A stretch of DNA of 64,000 nt from Microbacterium bovistercoris. Lineage in GTDB: Bacteria > Actinomycetota > Actinomycetes > Actinomycetales > Microbacteriaceae. The stretch spans positions 1 to 64,000 of the forward strand of contig NZ_QUAB01000045.1 of assembly GCF_003387575.1 (NCBI RefSeq), read 5' to 3'. Under the pieces are notes generated by a model that saw nothing but the letters and a program-made list of their open reading frames with translations, was not told where the DNA came from and did no database searches. The position numbers and the translations under genes were made by a program. The first letter of the stretch is position 1; the number at the start of each line of letters is the position of its first letter. Below, piece after piece: positions 8,691-18,099 of this stretch.

Positions 8691-10355
8691 ATGTCCACCA
8701 GTACCCGCGAGACCGACGTGCTCGTCATCGGCTGGGGTCTGTCCGGCCTCGTCGCCGCGTCCGAGGCGGTGACCGCAGGCCGGCGCGTCACCGTGATCGA
8801 CCAGGAGCCGCGCTCCAACCTCGGCGGCCAGGCATGGTGGTCCTTCGGCGGCCTGTTCCTCATCGACTCGCCCGAGCAGCGCAGGATGGGCATCCGCGAC
8901 TCCCTCGAGCTGGCCAGGGAGGACTGGTTCGGCAATGCCGGCTTCGATCGCCCCGAGGACGAGTGGCCCAGGCGCTGGGCGGAGGCGTACCTGCAGTTCG
9001 CCGCCGGCGAGAAGCGCTCCTGGCTGCGCGAACGGGGAGTCGGCTTCTTCCCTGTGGTCGGCTGGGCCGAGCGCGGTGGCTACGGCGCGATCGGGCCGGG
9101 CAACTCGGTGCCGCGCTTCCACATCACGTGGGGTACCGGTCCCGGCATCGTCGCGCCCTTCGTCGACGCCCTGTCCGAGGCTGAGAAGGCGGGCAGGCTG
9201 ACCGTGCTCCCCCGGCACAGAGTCACCGCGCTGACGACGACCGACGGCGTCGTCACCGGCGCTCACGGCGACGTGCTCGCCGACAGCCCCGCAGATCGCG
9301 GCGAGATGAGCAGCCGCGAGGTCGTCGGAAGCTTCGAGATCACCGCGGCGGCGACGATCGTGGCCTCCGGCGGCATCGGCGGAAATCACGACCTCGTGCG
9401 AAAGGTCTGGCCGGAACGGCTCGGCACCGCACCGCAGCACATGCTCACCGGCGTGCCCGCCTACGTCGACGGCTCGATGCACGAGGTGGCACGATCCGCC
9501 GGTGCTCGTCTGATCAACGAGGACCGGATGTGGCACTACGTGGAGGGCATCACCAACTGGGATCCGGTGTGGCCCTCACACGGCATCCGCATCCTCCCGG
9601 GCCCCTCCTCACTGTGGCTCGACGCCACCGGAGCGCGACTGCCCGTGCCCCTGTTCCCCGGCTTCGACACACTCGGCACACTGGCGCATCTGCGCAGGAC
9701 GGGTCACGACCACTCCTGGTTCGTCACGTCCCTGAAGATCGTCGAGAAGGAGTTCGCTCTCTCAGGCAGCGAGCAGAACCCCGATCTCACCGGCAAGGAC
9801 GTCCAGCTGCTGGTGAAGTCCCGCCTCGCCAAGGGCCCGACCGGCCCCGTTCAGGCCTTCCTCGACGAAGGGCCGGACTTCATCGTCGAGGACGATCTGG
9901 ATACGCTGCTCGTGCGCATGGCCGCGATGCCCGGCGGTGAGGCGCTCGACCTCGACCGCGTGCGCCGCGAAGTGATCGCGCGCGATCGCGAGATCGACAA
10001 CGACTTCACCAAGGACGCCCAGATCGGGATGCTGCGCTCGATGCGCGCGTACCGCGGCGACAAGCTGATCCGCACCGCGTCACCGCACCGGCTGCAGGAT
10101 CCAGCCGCGGGTCCGATGGTCGCCGTGAAGCTGCACGTGCTGACCAGGAAGTCGCTGGGCGGCATCCAGACCGATCTCGACGGCCGTGCGCTCGACGCCT
10201 CCGGCGAGCCGGTCGGCGGCCTGTACGCGGCCGGCGAGGCCAGCGGGTTCGGCGGCGGCGGAGTGCACGGTTATCGTGCACTCGAGGGCACGTTCCTCGG
10301 CGGATGCCTGTTCTCCGGACGCCAGGCAGGGCGCGCAGCCGCGCAGCAGCGCTAG
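8691..10355 (+). CDS. FAD-dependent dehydrogenase (KstD/fumarate-reductase-like flavoprotein)
   Basis: A 554-residue soluble flavoprotein. The N-terminal dinucleotide fold has GWGLSG at 14-19 followed by Glu/Asp-containing strand VTVIDQE; the second FAD-binding block is near the C-terminus (GLYAAGEASGFGGGGVHGY), as in the fumarate reductase/3-ketosteroid dehydrogenase superfamily. Substrate unknown. ATG 8691 has AAGGAG about 8 nt upstream. The stop codon shares the palindrome CTAG with the stop of the convergent gene. Confidence 0.85.
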   Translation: MSTSTRETDVLVIGWGLSGLVAASEAVTAGRRVTVIDQEPRSNLGGQAWWSFGGLFLIDSPEQRRMGIRDSLELAREDWFGNAGFDRPEDEWPRRWAEAYLQFAAGEKRSWLRERGVGFFPVVGWAERGGYGAIGPGNSVPRFHITWGTGPGIVAPFVDALSEAEKAGRLTVLPRHRVTALTTTDGVVTGAHGDVLADSPADRGEMSSREVVGSFEITAAATIVASGGIGGNHDLVRKVWPERLGTAPQHMLTGVPAYVDGSMHEVARSAGARLINEDRMWHYVEGITNWDPVWPSHGIRILPGPSSLWLDATGARLPVPLFPGFDTLGTLAHLRRTGHDHSWFVTSLKIVEKEFALSGSEQNPDLTGKDVQLLVKSRLAKGPTGPVQAFLDEGPDFIVEDDLDTLLVRMAAMPGGEALDLDRVRREVIARDREIDNDFTKDAQIGMLRSMRAYRGDKLIRTASPHRLQDPAAGPMVAVKLHVLTRKSLGGIQTDLDGRALDASGEPVGGLYAAGEASGFGGGGVHGYRALEGTFLGGCLFSGRQAGRAAAQQR

Positions 10356-11017
10356 ACGACGGCGCCGGTCGCGCGCACGTCGGTGAGCCCCGTGACGGCG
10401 GGACCGCGGCTCAGCACGTGACCGCGCCGGAACGCCAGACGCGTCCAGCGACCCGAGACCGTCACCGGCACCCGCTCCTCGCCGGCGAGGAATCCGAACG
10501 CCTGCGCGGCGAACGCGACGCCCCGCGGCAGGCCGAGCAGGTCATCATCCGGCTCGCCCCAGACGGATGCCCGGATGCCGCGCACGACCTCCTCGCCGGA
10601 CTGCGTCCCCGCGCCGCGCGCCACCGCGGACATGCCCCACTGGGAGCGCTCCGTGATCGTCGCGGCCTCCAGCGACCCGACGGGCTGCCAGCCACCGCGG
10701 GGCGGTGCCACCCCCGCCCATGCGGGTGACCGGCTGGTGTCCGGCAGCTGGAGCATCCGGTCGTCGTCGGTGTCCGAGAGATCGTCCACGACCAGATCGC
10801 ACTCCAGCTCGGGGTCGGCGTGCACGATGCGCATGGCCAGCACGGTCGGCGTGCGGTCGAACAGCCCCTGCGGCGCGAGTGCCGCGGCGGTGAGGGCGAG
10901 CACGCCGTTCGCGGCCTGGAGACGCACCCCGTCATCCGAGATCGCGCGGGAGCGACCGAGGAACGTCAGCACGTCCTGGGCGGTGTGAGCATCGGCGAGG
11001 ACGAGACGAGGAGGCAC
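10352..11017 (-). CDS. Conserved hypothetical protein, unknown function
   Basis: I do not recognise a named domain. With the GTG at 11017 the protein has 221 residues, is acidic in its first two thirds and has no membrane segment or signal peptide. An in-frame ATG at 11035 would add six residues, but TAGTCT (11025-11030) sits 7 nt before GTG 11017 and would lie inside that longer ORF, so the shorter leaderless form is favoured. It is convergent with the FAD dehydrogenase (stops overlap in CTAG) and divergent from tesB. Confidence 0.7.
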   Translation of the reverse strand: MPPRLVLADAHTAQDVLTFLGRSRAISDDGVRLQAANGVLALTAAALAPQGLFDRTPTVLAMRIVHADPELECDLVVDDLSDTDDDRMLQLPDTSRSPAWAGVAPPRGGWQPVGSLEAATITERSQWGMSAVARGAGTQSGEEVVRGIRASVWGEPDDDLLGLPRGVAFAAQAFGFLAGEERVPVTVSGRWTRLAFRRGHVLSRGPAVTGLTDVRATGAVV

Positions 11018-11024
11018 GACATCT

Positions 11025-11030
11025 AGACTA
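11025..11030 (-). promoter_or_regulatory. -10 element TAGTCT (leaderless)
   Basis: TAGTCT, 7-nt gap to GTG 11017 of the hypothetical gene. Confidence 0.45.
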
Positions 11031-11083
11031 TCCATCGGTGCCCCGTGCCGCCCCGGCCGGCGTCATCGAGTGAAAGGCGGGCG

Positions 11084-11959
11084 ATGGACGCGCAGGAGAC
11101 GGTCGACGGACTGCTGCAGGTGCTCACTCTGGACGTGTCGGGAGCGCGCACGACCGAGGACATCTTCACCGGCATCTCGCACCCGATGCCGACCGGCCGG
11201 ATCTACGGCGGACAGGTGCTCGCGCAGTCGGTGATCGGCGCGGAGCGCACGGTCGCCGAGGGCAGGATCCTGCACTCGATGCACGGCTACTTCCTGCGGC
11301 CCGGAGACGCGGCCAAGGGCATCACGATCGCCGTGGATCGCATCCACGACGGACGCTCGTTCTCGACGAGACGTGCACAGGCCTATCAGAACGGTGTCCC
11401 GATCTTCTCGATGATCGCCTCGTTCCAGGACGACGGGCCCGGTCTCGAGCATGCCGCGCCGATGCCGGAGGGCATCCCCGATCCGGACACCCTGGCAGGC
11501 GACGAGGCGCTCTCTCCCGGCATCCACCCGCTGTCGCAGCGGATGCTCACCGATCGCCCCGTGGACATGCGCCACGTGGAAGGACCGATCTACGTCGAGG
11601 CAGGGGCCGAGCGCGTGGCCGCTCAGGCGGTCTGGATGCGGATGCGCGCGCCACTGCCGGATGCCCCGAGCCTGCATCGCGCCGCGCTCGCGTACCTCAG
11701 CGACATGTCCATCCAGGAATCGATCCTGCGCGCACACGGCTTGTCCTGGGCCGAGCACGGCCTCAAGGTCGCGAGCCTGGACCACGCGATGTGGTGGCAT
11801 CGCTACGCACGTGTCGACGAGTGGCTGCTCTACGTGCAGGAGTCACCGAACGCCCGAGGCGGCCGCGGGCTCGCCGCCGGCAGGATCTACACCCGGGACG
11901 GCGTCCTCGTCGCCAGCGTCGCACAGGAGATCATGATCCGCGTGCCGTCCGGCGACTGA
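11084..11959 (+). CDS. tesB: Acyl-CoA thioesterase II
   Basis: Hydrolyses acyl-CoA to fatty acid and CoA; 291 residues with two tandem hot-dog domains. The N-terminal domain has the family block GRIYGGQVLAQSV (about 37-49) and HGYFLRPGD; the second domain contains the SLDHAMWWH stretch. Start ATG 11084 is preferred over the upstream GTG at 11045 because GAAAGGCGGG lies just before it. It is followed on the opposite strand by a second, unrelated single hot-dog thioesterase. Confidence 0.9.
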   Translation: MDAQETVDGLLQVLTLDVSGARTTEDIFTGISHPMPTGRIYGGQVLAQSVIGAERTVAEGRILHSMHGYFLRPGDAAKGITIAVDRIHDGRSFSTRRAQAYQNGVPIFSMIASFQDDGPGLEHAAPMPEGIPDPDTLAGDEALSPGIHPLSQRMLTDRPVDMRHVEGPIYVEAGAERVAAQAVWMRMRAPLPDAPSLHRAALAYLSDMSIQESILRAHGLSWAEHGLKVASLDHAMWWHRYARVDEWLLYVQESPNARGGRGLAAGRIYTRDGVLVASVAQEIMIRVPSGD

Positions 11960-11983
11960 CGCCCTCTGGCCGCGGGGCCGGCC

Positions 11984-12457
11984 TCAGCGGTGCGCGTAGC
12001 GGATCGGCTCGTCGATGTACGGGCCCCACGCCTCGCGCATCTCCTGCGTGATCCGGGTGGGGCGGCCGCTCGCGGCATCCACCAGCACGATCACCGCCGT
12101 GGAGCGTGCGTACAGGGTGCGCCCGTCCGTCGCGATCGGGCTGTACACCTCGTAGCAGACCTCCATGCTGGAGCCGCCGATCTTGCCGAACCACATCTCG
12201 ACGTCCAGTGGATGCCGCTGATAGGGCACCGGCGCCAGGTACTCGATCTCCTGCCGTGCGACGAGCGTGAGCATGCCCTGGCTGATGCCGGGATCGAGGA
12301 TCGCGGTCGGCGGCCCCTCCTCCCCCTCGCCGGGGACCCAGAACGCACGCACCCGCGCCTCCTCGAGCAGCTTCAGCATCGAGGTGTTGTTGACGTGGTT
12401 GTACGCGTCCAGGTCTCCCCAGCGCAGGTGCACGGGAAGGTGCAGGTGATCCGCCAT
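11984..12457 (-). CDS. Acyl-CoA thioesterase (single hot-dog, 4HBT type)
   Basis: A 157-residue hot-dog protein of the YbgC/4-hydroxybenzoyl-CoA thioesterase type. The catalytic-loop motif is RWGDLDAYNHVNN near the N-terminus, with the conserved Asp and the NHVNN signature. Start ATG 12457 lies 11 nt after the EttA stop, with a purine-rich GGCGGCGG ahead, so it is probably cotranscribed with ettA. Natural substrate unknown. Confidence 0.85.
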   Translation of the reverse strand: MADHLHLPVHLRWGDLDAYNHVNNTSMLKLLEEARVRAFWVPGEGEEGPPTAILDPGISQGMLTLVARQEIEYLAPVPYQRHPLDVEMWFGKIGGSSMEVCYEVYSPIATDGRTLYARSTAVIVLVDAASGRPTRITQEMREAWGPYIDEPIRYAHR

Positions 12458-12468
12458 CGCGCCGCCGC

Positions 12469-14148
<1,680 letters not shown>

Positions 14149-14221
14149 GGAGGAGCCCCTTACTTTCGGCGGGTGTGCATGTGGGGTGCGCGTCTGCGGT
14201 GCCGACGCACACCGACACACC

Positions 14222-14227
14222 AGCCTA
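14222..14227 (-). promoter_or_regulatory. -10-like TAGGCT of ettA
   Basis: TAGGCT in the 124-nt spacer upstream of ettA. A start near 14215 would leave a leader of about 67 nt. Confidence 0.4.
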
Positions 14228-14272
14228 CCGGCCTTCGTCGCCGCGCACGCTCGCCCACGGGGCCGCGCCTGC

Positions 14273-14776
14273 TCACCAGTCGATGGGCCTCGTCGTGCCG
14301 ACCAGGCAGCGTCCCTCGGCCAGCTGAGGCAGCACTGCGGTGACGGGGTCGCCCGTGGACGGCCCGACCTGACCGACAAGGCACTCCGCATCGCCCCACG
14401 CCACCGAGAACTGCAGGCTCTCGACGGGGTTGCCGACGGTCGTCTCGTCCTCGGTGACCTGCATCCGCTCGCGGGGGAATCCCGCGGCGACGAGCGCATC
14501 GATGTACGCGCGCCCTTCGGCCCGCTTCGACGAGGACCAGACACGTGCGGTGATCTCGCCGAACAACGGCAGATTGTCGGCAGCCGTGCCGTCGACGTGC
14601 AGTTCGGGAGACGTGGCCGTCGGCTGCGGGGACGGCACGGTCTGAGACGGGGCGGTCGGCGGCGTCTTCGGCTCCGGCGAGGGCGTCGGGGTGCAGGCCG
14701 TCATCACGAGCAGCCCTGCCAGCAGCACCATGACGGGAACAGCACGTCGCGGGAGGGCGGACAGTCCACGGAGCAC
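14273..14776 (-). CDS. Putative lipoprotein, unknown function (DUF6993-like)
   Basis: A 167-residue exported protein with a lipoprotein signal: basic start, hydrophobic core and lipobox LVMTAC with the acylated Cys at residue 28, followed by a Pro/Thr/Ser-rich linker (about 29-56) and a globular C-terminal domain containing two cysteines. It resembles small actinobacterial lipoproteins annotated with DUF6993, but I cannot verify the family. Start GTG 14776 lies 6 nt after TAGAAT (14783-14788), a near-consensus -10, consistent with leaderless expression. Confidence 0.78.
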   Translation of the reverse strand: MLRGLSALPRRAVPVMVLLAGLLVMTACTPTPSPEPKTPPTAPSQTVPSPQPTATSPELHVDGTAADNLPLFGEITARVWSSSKRAEGRAYIDALVAAGFPRERMQVTEDETTVGNPVESLQFSVAWGDAECLVGQVGPSTGDPVTAVLPQLAEGRCLVGTTRPIDW

Positions 14777-14782
14777 CCTCCG

Positions 14783-14788
14783 ATTCTA
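14783..14788 (-). promoter_or_regulatory. -10 element TAGAAT of the lipoprotein gene (leaderless)
   Basis: TAGAAT with a 6-nt gap to GTG 14776. Confidence 0.6.
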
Positions 14789-14793
14789 GGAGG

Positions 14794-14826
14794 GGGCGCC
14801 TCCGGGTTCGGGTCCCGGAGGCGCCC
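14794..14826 (-). terminator. Terminator of ssb-like gene
   Basis: Perfect 13-bp inverted repeat (14794-14806 with 14814-14826, 7-nt loop) about 30 nt beyond the stop of the SSB gene and just upstream of the lipoprotein promoter. Confidence 0.7.
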
Positions 14827-14857
14827 GGCCTCGTCCACGGGAGCGTGAAGGCGCAGA

Positions 14858-15376
14858 TCACGTCGGAAGGAGTTCGGCGTACGACGCCGTCGTCTCCTCG
14901 GTCGGCTGCTCGCTCGGGTCCTCGGCCGGCACCGACCACGCGTCCGCCGCAGCACCGGGATCCGGTGCGTCCTCGTCGGACGGCGGCGCGAGGCGCTCTG
15001 CAGGATCGGGCGCCTGCGCACGGTGCGGCTTCACGAACGCGCTGGCTCCGTGCCGCAGGTTGTGGCCGATCGCATCCGCCTCGATCTCGACTGACGTGCC
15101 GGACTTGCCGTTGGCCTCCCACTTGCGCACTTTGAGCCGCCCGGTGACGATCACAGGATCTCCGCTGTGCAGCGAGGATCGCACGTTCTCGGCGAGCTGG
15201 CGGAACGCCGAGACGTCGTACCAGTTGGTCTCCCCATCCACCCAGGCGCCCGTGCTCCTGTCGAGCCATCGATGCGGGGACGCGAGACGGAACCTGATCA
15301 CGGCGTCGCCTCGGCCCGTCGTGTTGCGCAGCGGATCGCTGGCCACGTTGCCCAGGATCGTCACTGTGTCGGACAT
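14858..15376 (-). CDS. ssb: Single-stranded DNA-binding protein (paralogue type)
   Basis: A 172-residue OB-fold protein. The fold occupies residues 1-110 (start MSDTVTILGNVASDP, then FRLASPHRW and the GDPVIVTGRLKVRKWE strand), followed by an acidic Pro/Ala/Glu-rich tail. The tail ends YAELLPT and lacks the DDDIPF-like tip through which the main bacterial SSB recruits partners, and the gene is not next to rpsF/rpsR. I therefore read it as a second SSB rather than the replication SSB. Start ATG 15376 has AAGGAG 6 nt upstream. Confidence 0.88.
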   Translation of the reverse strand: MSDTVTILGNVASDPLRNTTGRGDAVIRFRLASPHRWLDRSTGAWVDGETNWYDVSAFRQLAENVRSSLHSGDPVIVTGRLKVRKWEANGKSGTSVEIEADAIGHNLRHGASAFVKPHRAQAPDPAERLAPPSDEDAPDPGAAADAWSVPAEDPSEQPTEETTASYAELLPT

Positions 15377-15518
15377 GTCGTTCTCCTTCGTGAGCCCGGG
15401 TCGATGCCCGGATCGCACCAGCGTGCACCTCGGCGATCCGCGCCAGATGCCGGGAAACCCGTGACTGTGCAGAGTCCGCCGGATCCGCCGGATGTGCAGG
15501 ACGAGTGGCAGCCGACCT

Positions 15519-16145
15519 TCAGTGCACGAACAGGAGCAGTGCCGCGACACCGATGAAGAGCGCGCCGAACACGAGGTTCAGCACGCGCTGGCCCCGCAGA
15601 CTCGCGGTGAACCGCCGGAAGGATTTCGCCGCGGCGGCGAAGAAGAACCACATCACGAGGACGTCGACGACGATGACCGTGGCGATCAGGAGCAGATACT
15701 GAGGCAGCGGATCCTGATCGAGGCGGATGAACTGCGGGACGAACGCGATGAAGAACACGATCGCCTTCGGATTCAGCAGGTTCACCCAGAAGCCGCGGCG
15801 GAACATCGACCACCCGCCCTCGCGGGACACCGGCGCGACGATGCCGTCCTCCCCCGCCTGCGGCTTGGTGAGCATCAGCCTGACCCCGAGGAACACGAGA
15901 TAGGCGGCACCGAGATAGCGGATCGTCTCGAAGAGCAGCGGCGACTTCGCGACCAGCAGTCCGACACCGGCCGCGACGATCACGACGTGCACGATCAGCG
16001 CAGCCTGCTGCCCGGCGACGCCCCAGAGTGAACGGCGCCAGCCCTGGTTCAGCGCGTTGGTCATGGTGTTGATCGCTCCGGCACCCGGCGTGAAGCTGAT
16101 CACGACGCAGGCGACCAGGAGCGAGAGCCAGGTCGTCCACGTCAC
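15519..16145 (-). CDS. LysE/RhtB-family amino-acid exporter
   Basis: A 208-residue inner-membrane protein with about six hydrophobic segments, expected to export amino acids or related metabolites. The N-terminal block SFTPGAGAINTMTNAL and NLLNPKAIVFFIAF (mid-protein) are hallmarks of the family. Several GTG codons are possible; GTG 16145 is chosen because TACACT (16152-16157) ends exactly 6 nt before it. Substrate not predictable. Confidence 0.88.
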   Translation of the reverse strand: MTWTTWLSLLVACVVISFTPGAGAINTMTNALNQGWRRSLWGVAGQQAALIVHVVIVAAGVGLLVAKSPLLFETIRYLGAAYLVFLGVRLMLTKPQAGEDGIVAPVSREGGWSMFRRGFWVNLLNPKAIVFFIAFVPQFIRLDQDPLPQYLLLIATVIVVDVLVMWFFFAAAAKSFRRFTASLRGQRVLNLVFGALFIGVAALLLFVH

Positions 16146-16151
16146 CAGCAC

Positions 16152-16157
16152 AGTGTA
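16152..16157 (-). promoter_or_regulatory. -10 element TACACT of the exporter gene (leaderless)
   Basis: TACACT with a 6-nt gap to GTG 16145; it decides the start choice. Confidence 0.55.
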
Positions 16158-16280
16158 TGGACCGCCGGAGCCCCGCGCACGTCGACGAGATCTGAACCTT
16201 CGGGTCCTCCGCATCGTTGCTCCGAGAGAGGCCGTGCTGCGCCGTGCATCGCGGTCCGTCCACGACGAAGTGAGGAAGTC

Positions 16281-16712
16281 ATGAAGAACGTCACACGAGC
16301 CGTCGCAGCAGCCGGTCTGGCGCTGCTCAGCATCGGCGGCGGTGCAGCCGTGGCCAATGCCGCACCGGCGATCCCCCTCAACAACGGGCAGGAGGTCACC
16401 GGCGCGGAGGGCGGCGCCCACGGCAAGTTCACCTACGTGATCGACGGGGACCGGTTCTGCTACTCGCTCGACGTGACCGGCCTGTCGGCGCCTGCGACAG
16501 CCGCGCACGTTCACATCGGAGAGCAGGGCGTCGCGGGTCCGGTGCGCATCCCGCTGGGGGTGCCGAGCACCACCTCGTTCGAGGTCGCCGCGTGCACCGT
16601 GGTGTCCGACCCGACGATCCTGGAGGGCATCCAGGACAGCCCGCGCGGCTGGTACGTCAACGTCCACACCAGCACCTACCCGGGTGGGGAGGTGCGAGGC
16701 CAGCTCAAGTAG
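16281..16712 (+). CDS. Secreted CHRD-domain protein
   Basis: A 143-residue exported protein: Sec signal peptide (MKNVTRAVAAAGLALL..., probable cleavage ANA-AP near residue 28) followed by one CHRD domain filling the rest. Domain marks are GQEVTGAEGGAHGKF, AAHVHIGEQG and the terminal YPGGEVRGQLK. CHRD domains are extracellular modules of unclear function in bacteria. ATG 16281 has GAGGAAG upstream. Two cysteines (in RFCYS and VAACTVV) may form a disulfide after export. Confidence 0.85.
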   Translation: MKNVTRAVAAAGLALLSIGGGAAVANAAPAIPLNNGQEVTGAEGGAHGKFTYVIDGDRFCYSLDVTGLSAPATAAHVHIGEQGVAGPVRIPLGVPSTTSFEVAACTVVSDPTILEGIQDSPRGWYVNVHTSTYPGGEVRGQLK

Positions 16713-16787
16713 CGGATGCCGGGTGCGGGGCTCCGGAGGCGATGTCGGTGGCCGTCTCTATCTTCGAATCCGAGAGGAGACGACATC

Positions 16788-17060
16788 ATGATCACCGCAG
16801 AACACACCGGAACCCCCGCACTCGCGCTGCCCTGGACGGCCCCTGCGATCAGCCCGGGGCGCGAGACCCTTCAGCGGGCCGGAGACCGGCTCTGGCGCGT
16901 GATCGATGAGAAGGGCACCATTCGCGGCCATCTCCGCCTCGTCGCCGATCCGCTCGGCATCCGCTATCGCGCCGAGCGCCTGCGGGCCGGAACCGGCTCG
17001 TTCCTACTGGTCGGCGAGTTCTGGGATGCGGACGACGCCGTGGCCGCACTGCGCTTCTGA
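16788..17060 (+). CDS. Small hypothetical protein
   Basis: A 90-residue soluble protein of unknown function. It has no signal peptide or membrane segment; the N-terminal 25 residues look disordered and the remainder reads as short beta strands (LWRVIDEKGTIRGHLRLV, IRYRAERL). Start ATG 16788 is supported by GAGAGGAGA about 7 nt upstream. It ends 4 nt short of the convergent tRNA-Arg gene. Confidence 0.65.
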   Translation: MITAEHTGTPALALPWTAPAISPGRETLQRAGDRLWRVIDEKGTIRGHLRLVADPLGIRYRAERLRAGTGSFLLVGEFWDADDAVAALRF

Positions 17061-17064
17061 GTGG

Positions 17065-17139
17065 TGGTGCCCCCTGCAGGATTCGAACCTGCGACCAACG
17101 GATTAGAAAGCCGATGCTCTTCCTCTGAGCTAAGGAGGC
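17065..17139 (-). tRNA. tRNA-Arg (anticodon TCT), CCA encoded
   Basis: Reads on the minus strand from 17139 to 17065, 75 nt with encoded CCA. The acceptor stem (7 pairs including one G-T), D arm GCTC/GAGC and T arm GCAGG/CCTGC are intact, and the loop TTTCTAA places TCT at 34-36. Only the three central anticodon-stem pairs are standard; 27-43 is T-T and 31-39 is C-T, which is unusually weak. Confidence 0.9.
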
Positions 17140-17175
17140 GCGATCCCTCCAGATTACCGTGTCGGACTCCGTCGA

Positions 17176-17181
17176 TAGGAT
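17176..17181 (+). promoter_or_regulatory. -10 element TAGGAT of orn (leaderless)
   Basis: TAGGAT with a 6-nt gap to ATG 17188. Confidence 0.6.
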
Positions 17182-17187
17182 CGAGTC

Positions 17188-17814
17188 ATGGTTTCTGCGT
17201 CTGAGAACGACCGGCTCGTCTGGATCGACTGCGAGATGACCGGGCTCGACCTCGCGGTCGACGAGCTCGTCGAGATCGCCGTCGTCGTCACGGATTTCAC
17301 CTTGAATCCCCTCGATGCCGGTTTCAGCATCGTCATCAGGCCCAGCGACGCCGCCCTCGACCACATGAGCGACTTCGTGACCGAGATGCACCGCGCCTCA
17401 GGCCTCATCGAGGAGATCCCGCACGGGGTCTCACTCTCCGAGGCCACGGCACAGACGCTCGCCTACATCCGCCGCTTCGTTCCCCAGGAGCGCAAGGCGC
17501 CTCTCGCCGGCAACACGATCGGCACCGACCGCATGTTCCTGGCGAAGTACATGCCCGAGCTCGACCAGTACCTGCACTACCGCAACGTCGACGTGTCGAG
17601 CATCAAAGAACTGTCCCGCCGCTGGTATCCCCGGGTGTTCTTCAACGCCCCCGCGAAAGACGGCGGACACCGCGCCCTGGCCGACATCCTGGAGTCCATC
17701 CGCGAGCTGCAGTACTACCGCGAAGCCGTGTTCGTGGACGAGCCAGGACCCTCCACCGACGAGGCGCGCGCCATCTCCGAGAGCACCGTGTCAAAGTTCA
17801 CCCCAAACATGTAA
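17188..17814 (+). CDS. orn: Oligoribonuclease
   Basis: 3'-5' exoribonuclease of the DEDDh class that degrades 2-5-nt RNAs (including pGpG) in the last step of mRNA decay. The 208-residue protein has Asp14 and Glu16 in WIDCEMTGLD, DRMF mid-protein and the C-terminal GGHRALADILESI motif supplying His and Asp. The start is ATG 17188, directly downstream of TAGGAT. A tRNA-His follows 36 nt after the stop. Confidence 0.95.
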   Translation: MVSASENDRLVWIDCEMTGLDLAVDELVEIAVVVTDFTLNPLDAGFSIVIRPSDAALDHMSDFVTEMHRASGLIEEIPHGVSLSEATAQTLAYIRRFVPQERKAPLAGNTIGTDRMFLAKYMPELDQYLHYRNVDVSSIKELSRRWYPRVFFNAPAKDGGHRALADILESIRELQYYREAVFVDEPGPSTDEARAISESTVSKFTPNM

Positions 17815-17850
17815 TACACTTGAGCGGTTGCCTGCTTCGGCCGGCACATG

Positions 17851-17926
17851 GTGGCTATAGCTCAGTTGGTAGAGCACCGCGTTGTGGTCGCGGGGGTCGC
17901 GGGTTCAAGTCCCGTTAGCCACCCCA
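17851..17926 (+). tRNA. tRNA-His (anticodon GTG), CCA encoded
   Basis: 76 nt with 7-bp acceptor stem (GTGGCTA/TAGCCAC), anticodon loop TTGTGGT and discriminator C73 followed by CCA. A G at 17850 can provide the G-1 characteristic of tRNA-His. Confidence 0.96.
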
Positions 17927-17929
17927 ATC

Positions 17930-17959
17930 AGGAGCGGGATGCGAGAGCATCCCGCTCCT
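17930..17959 (+). terminator. Terminator of tRNA-His
   Basis: Perfect 13-bp inverted repeat (17930-17942 with 17947-17959, GAGA loop) followed by a T-rich stretch, 3 nt after the tRNA. Confidence 0.85.
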
Positions 17960-18099
17960 TTCTCGTTCGCACTCTCCCCTGCGACACGTCGACCGCATCG
18001 ACACGCCGGGCCTCCGCCTCCTGCGACGTGTCGGCCGATAGGTTCGGACTCGTGCGCGCGACAACAGCGTCGCGCCGTCTTCACATGGGAGAACACAGC

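Noticed and set aside
5028..9536. A 1502-codon minus-strand open frame opposite pepN, mscS, glbO and the FAD dehydrogenase
   Set aside because: It is antisense to four well-supported genes, shows the Arg/Ala/Gly/His/Val-rich composition of shadow frames in GC-rich DNA, and contains no domain.
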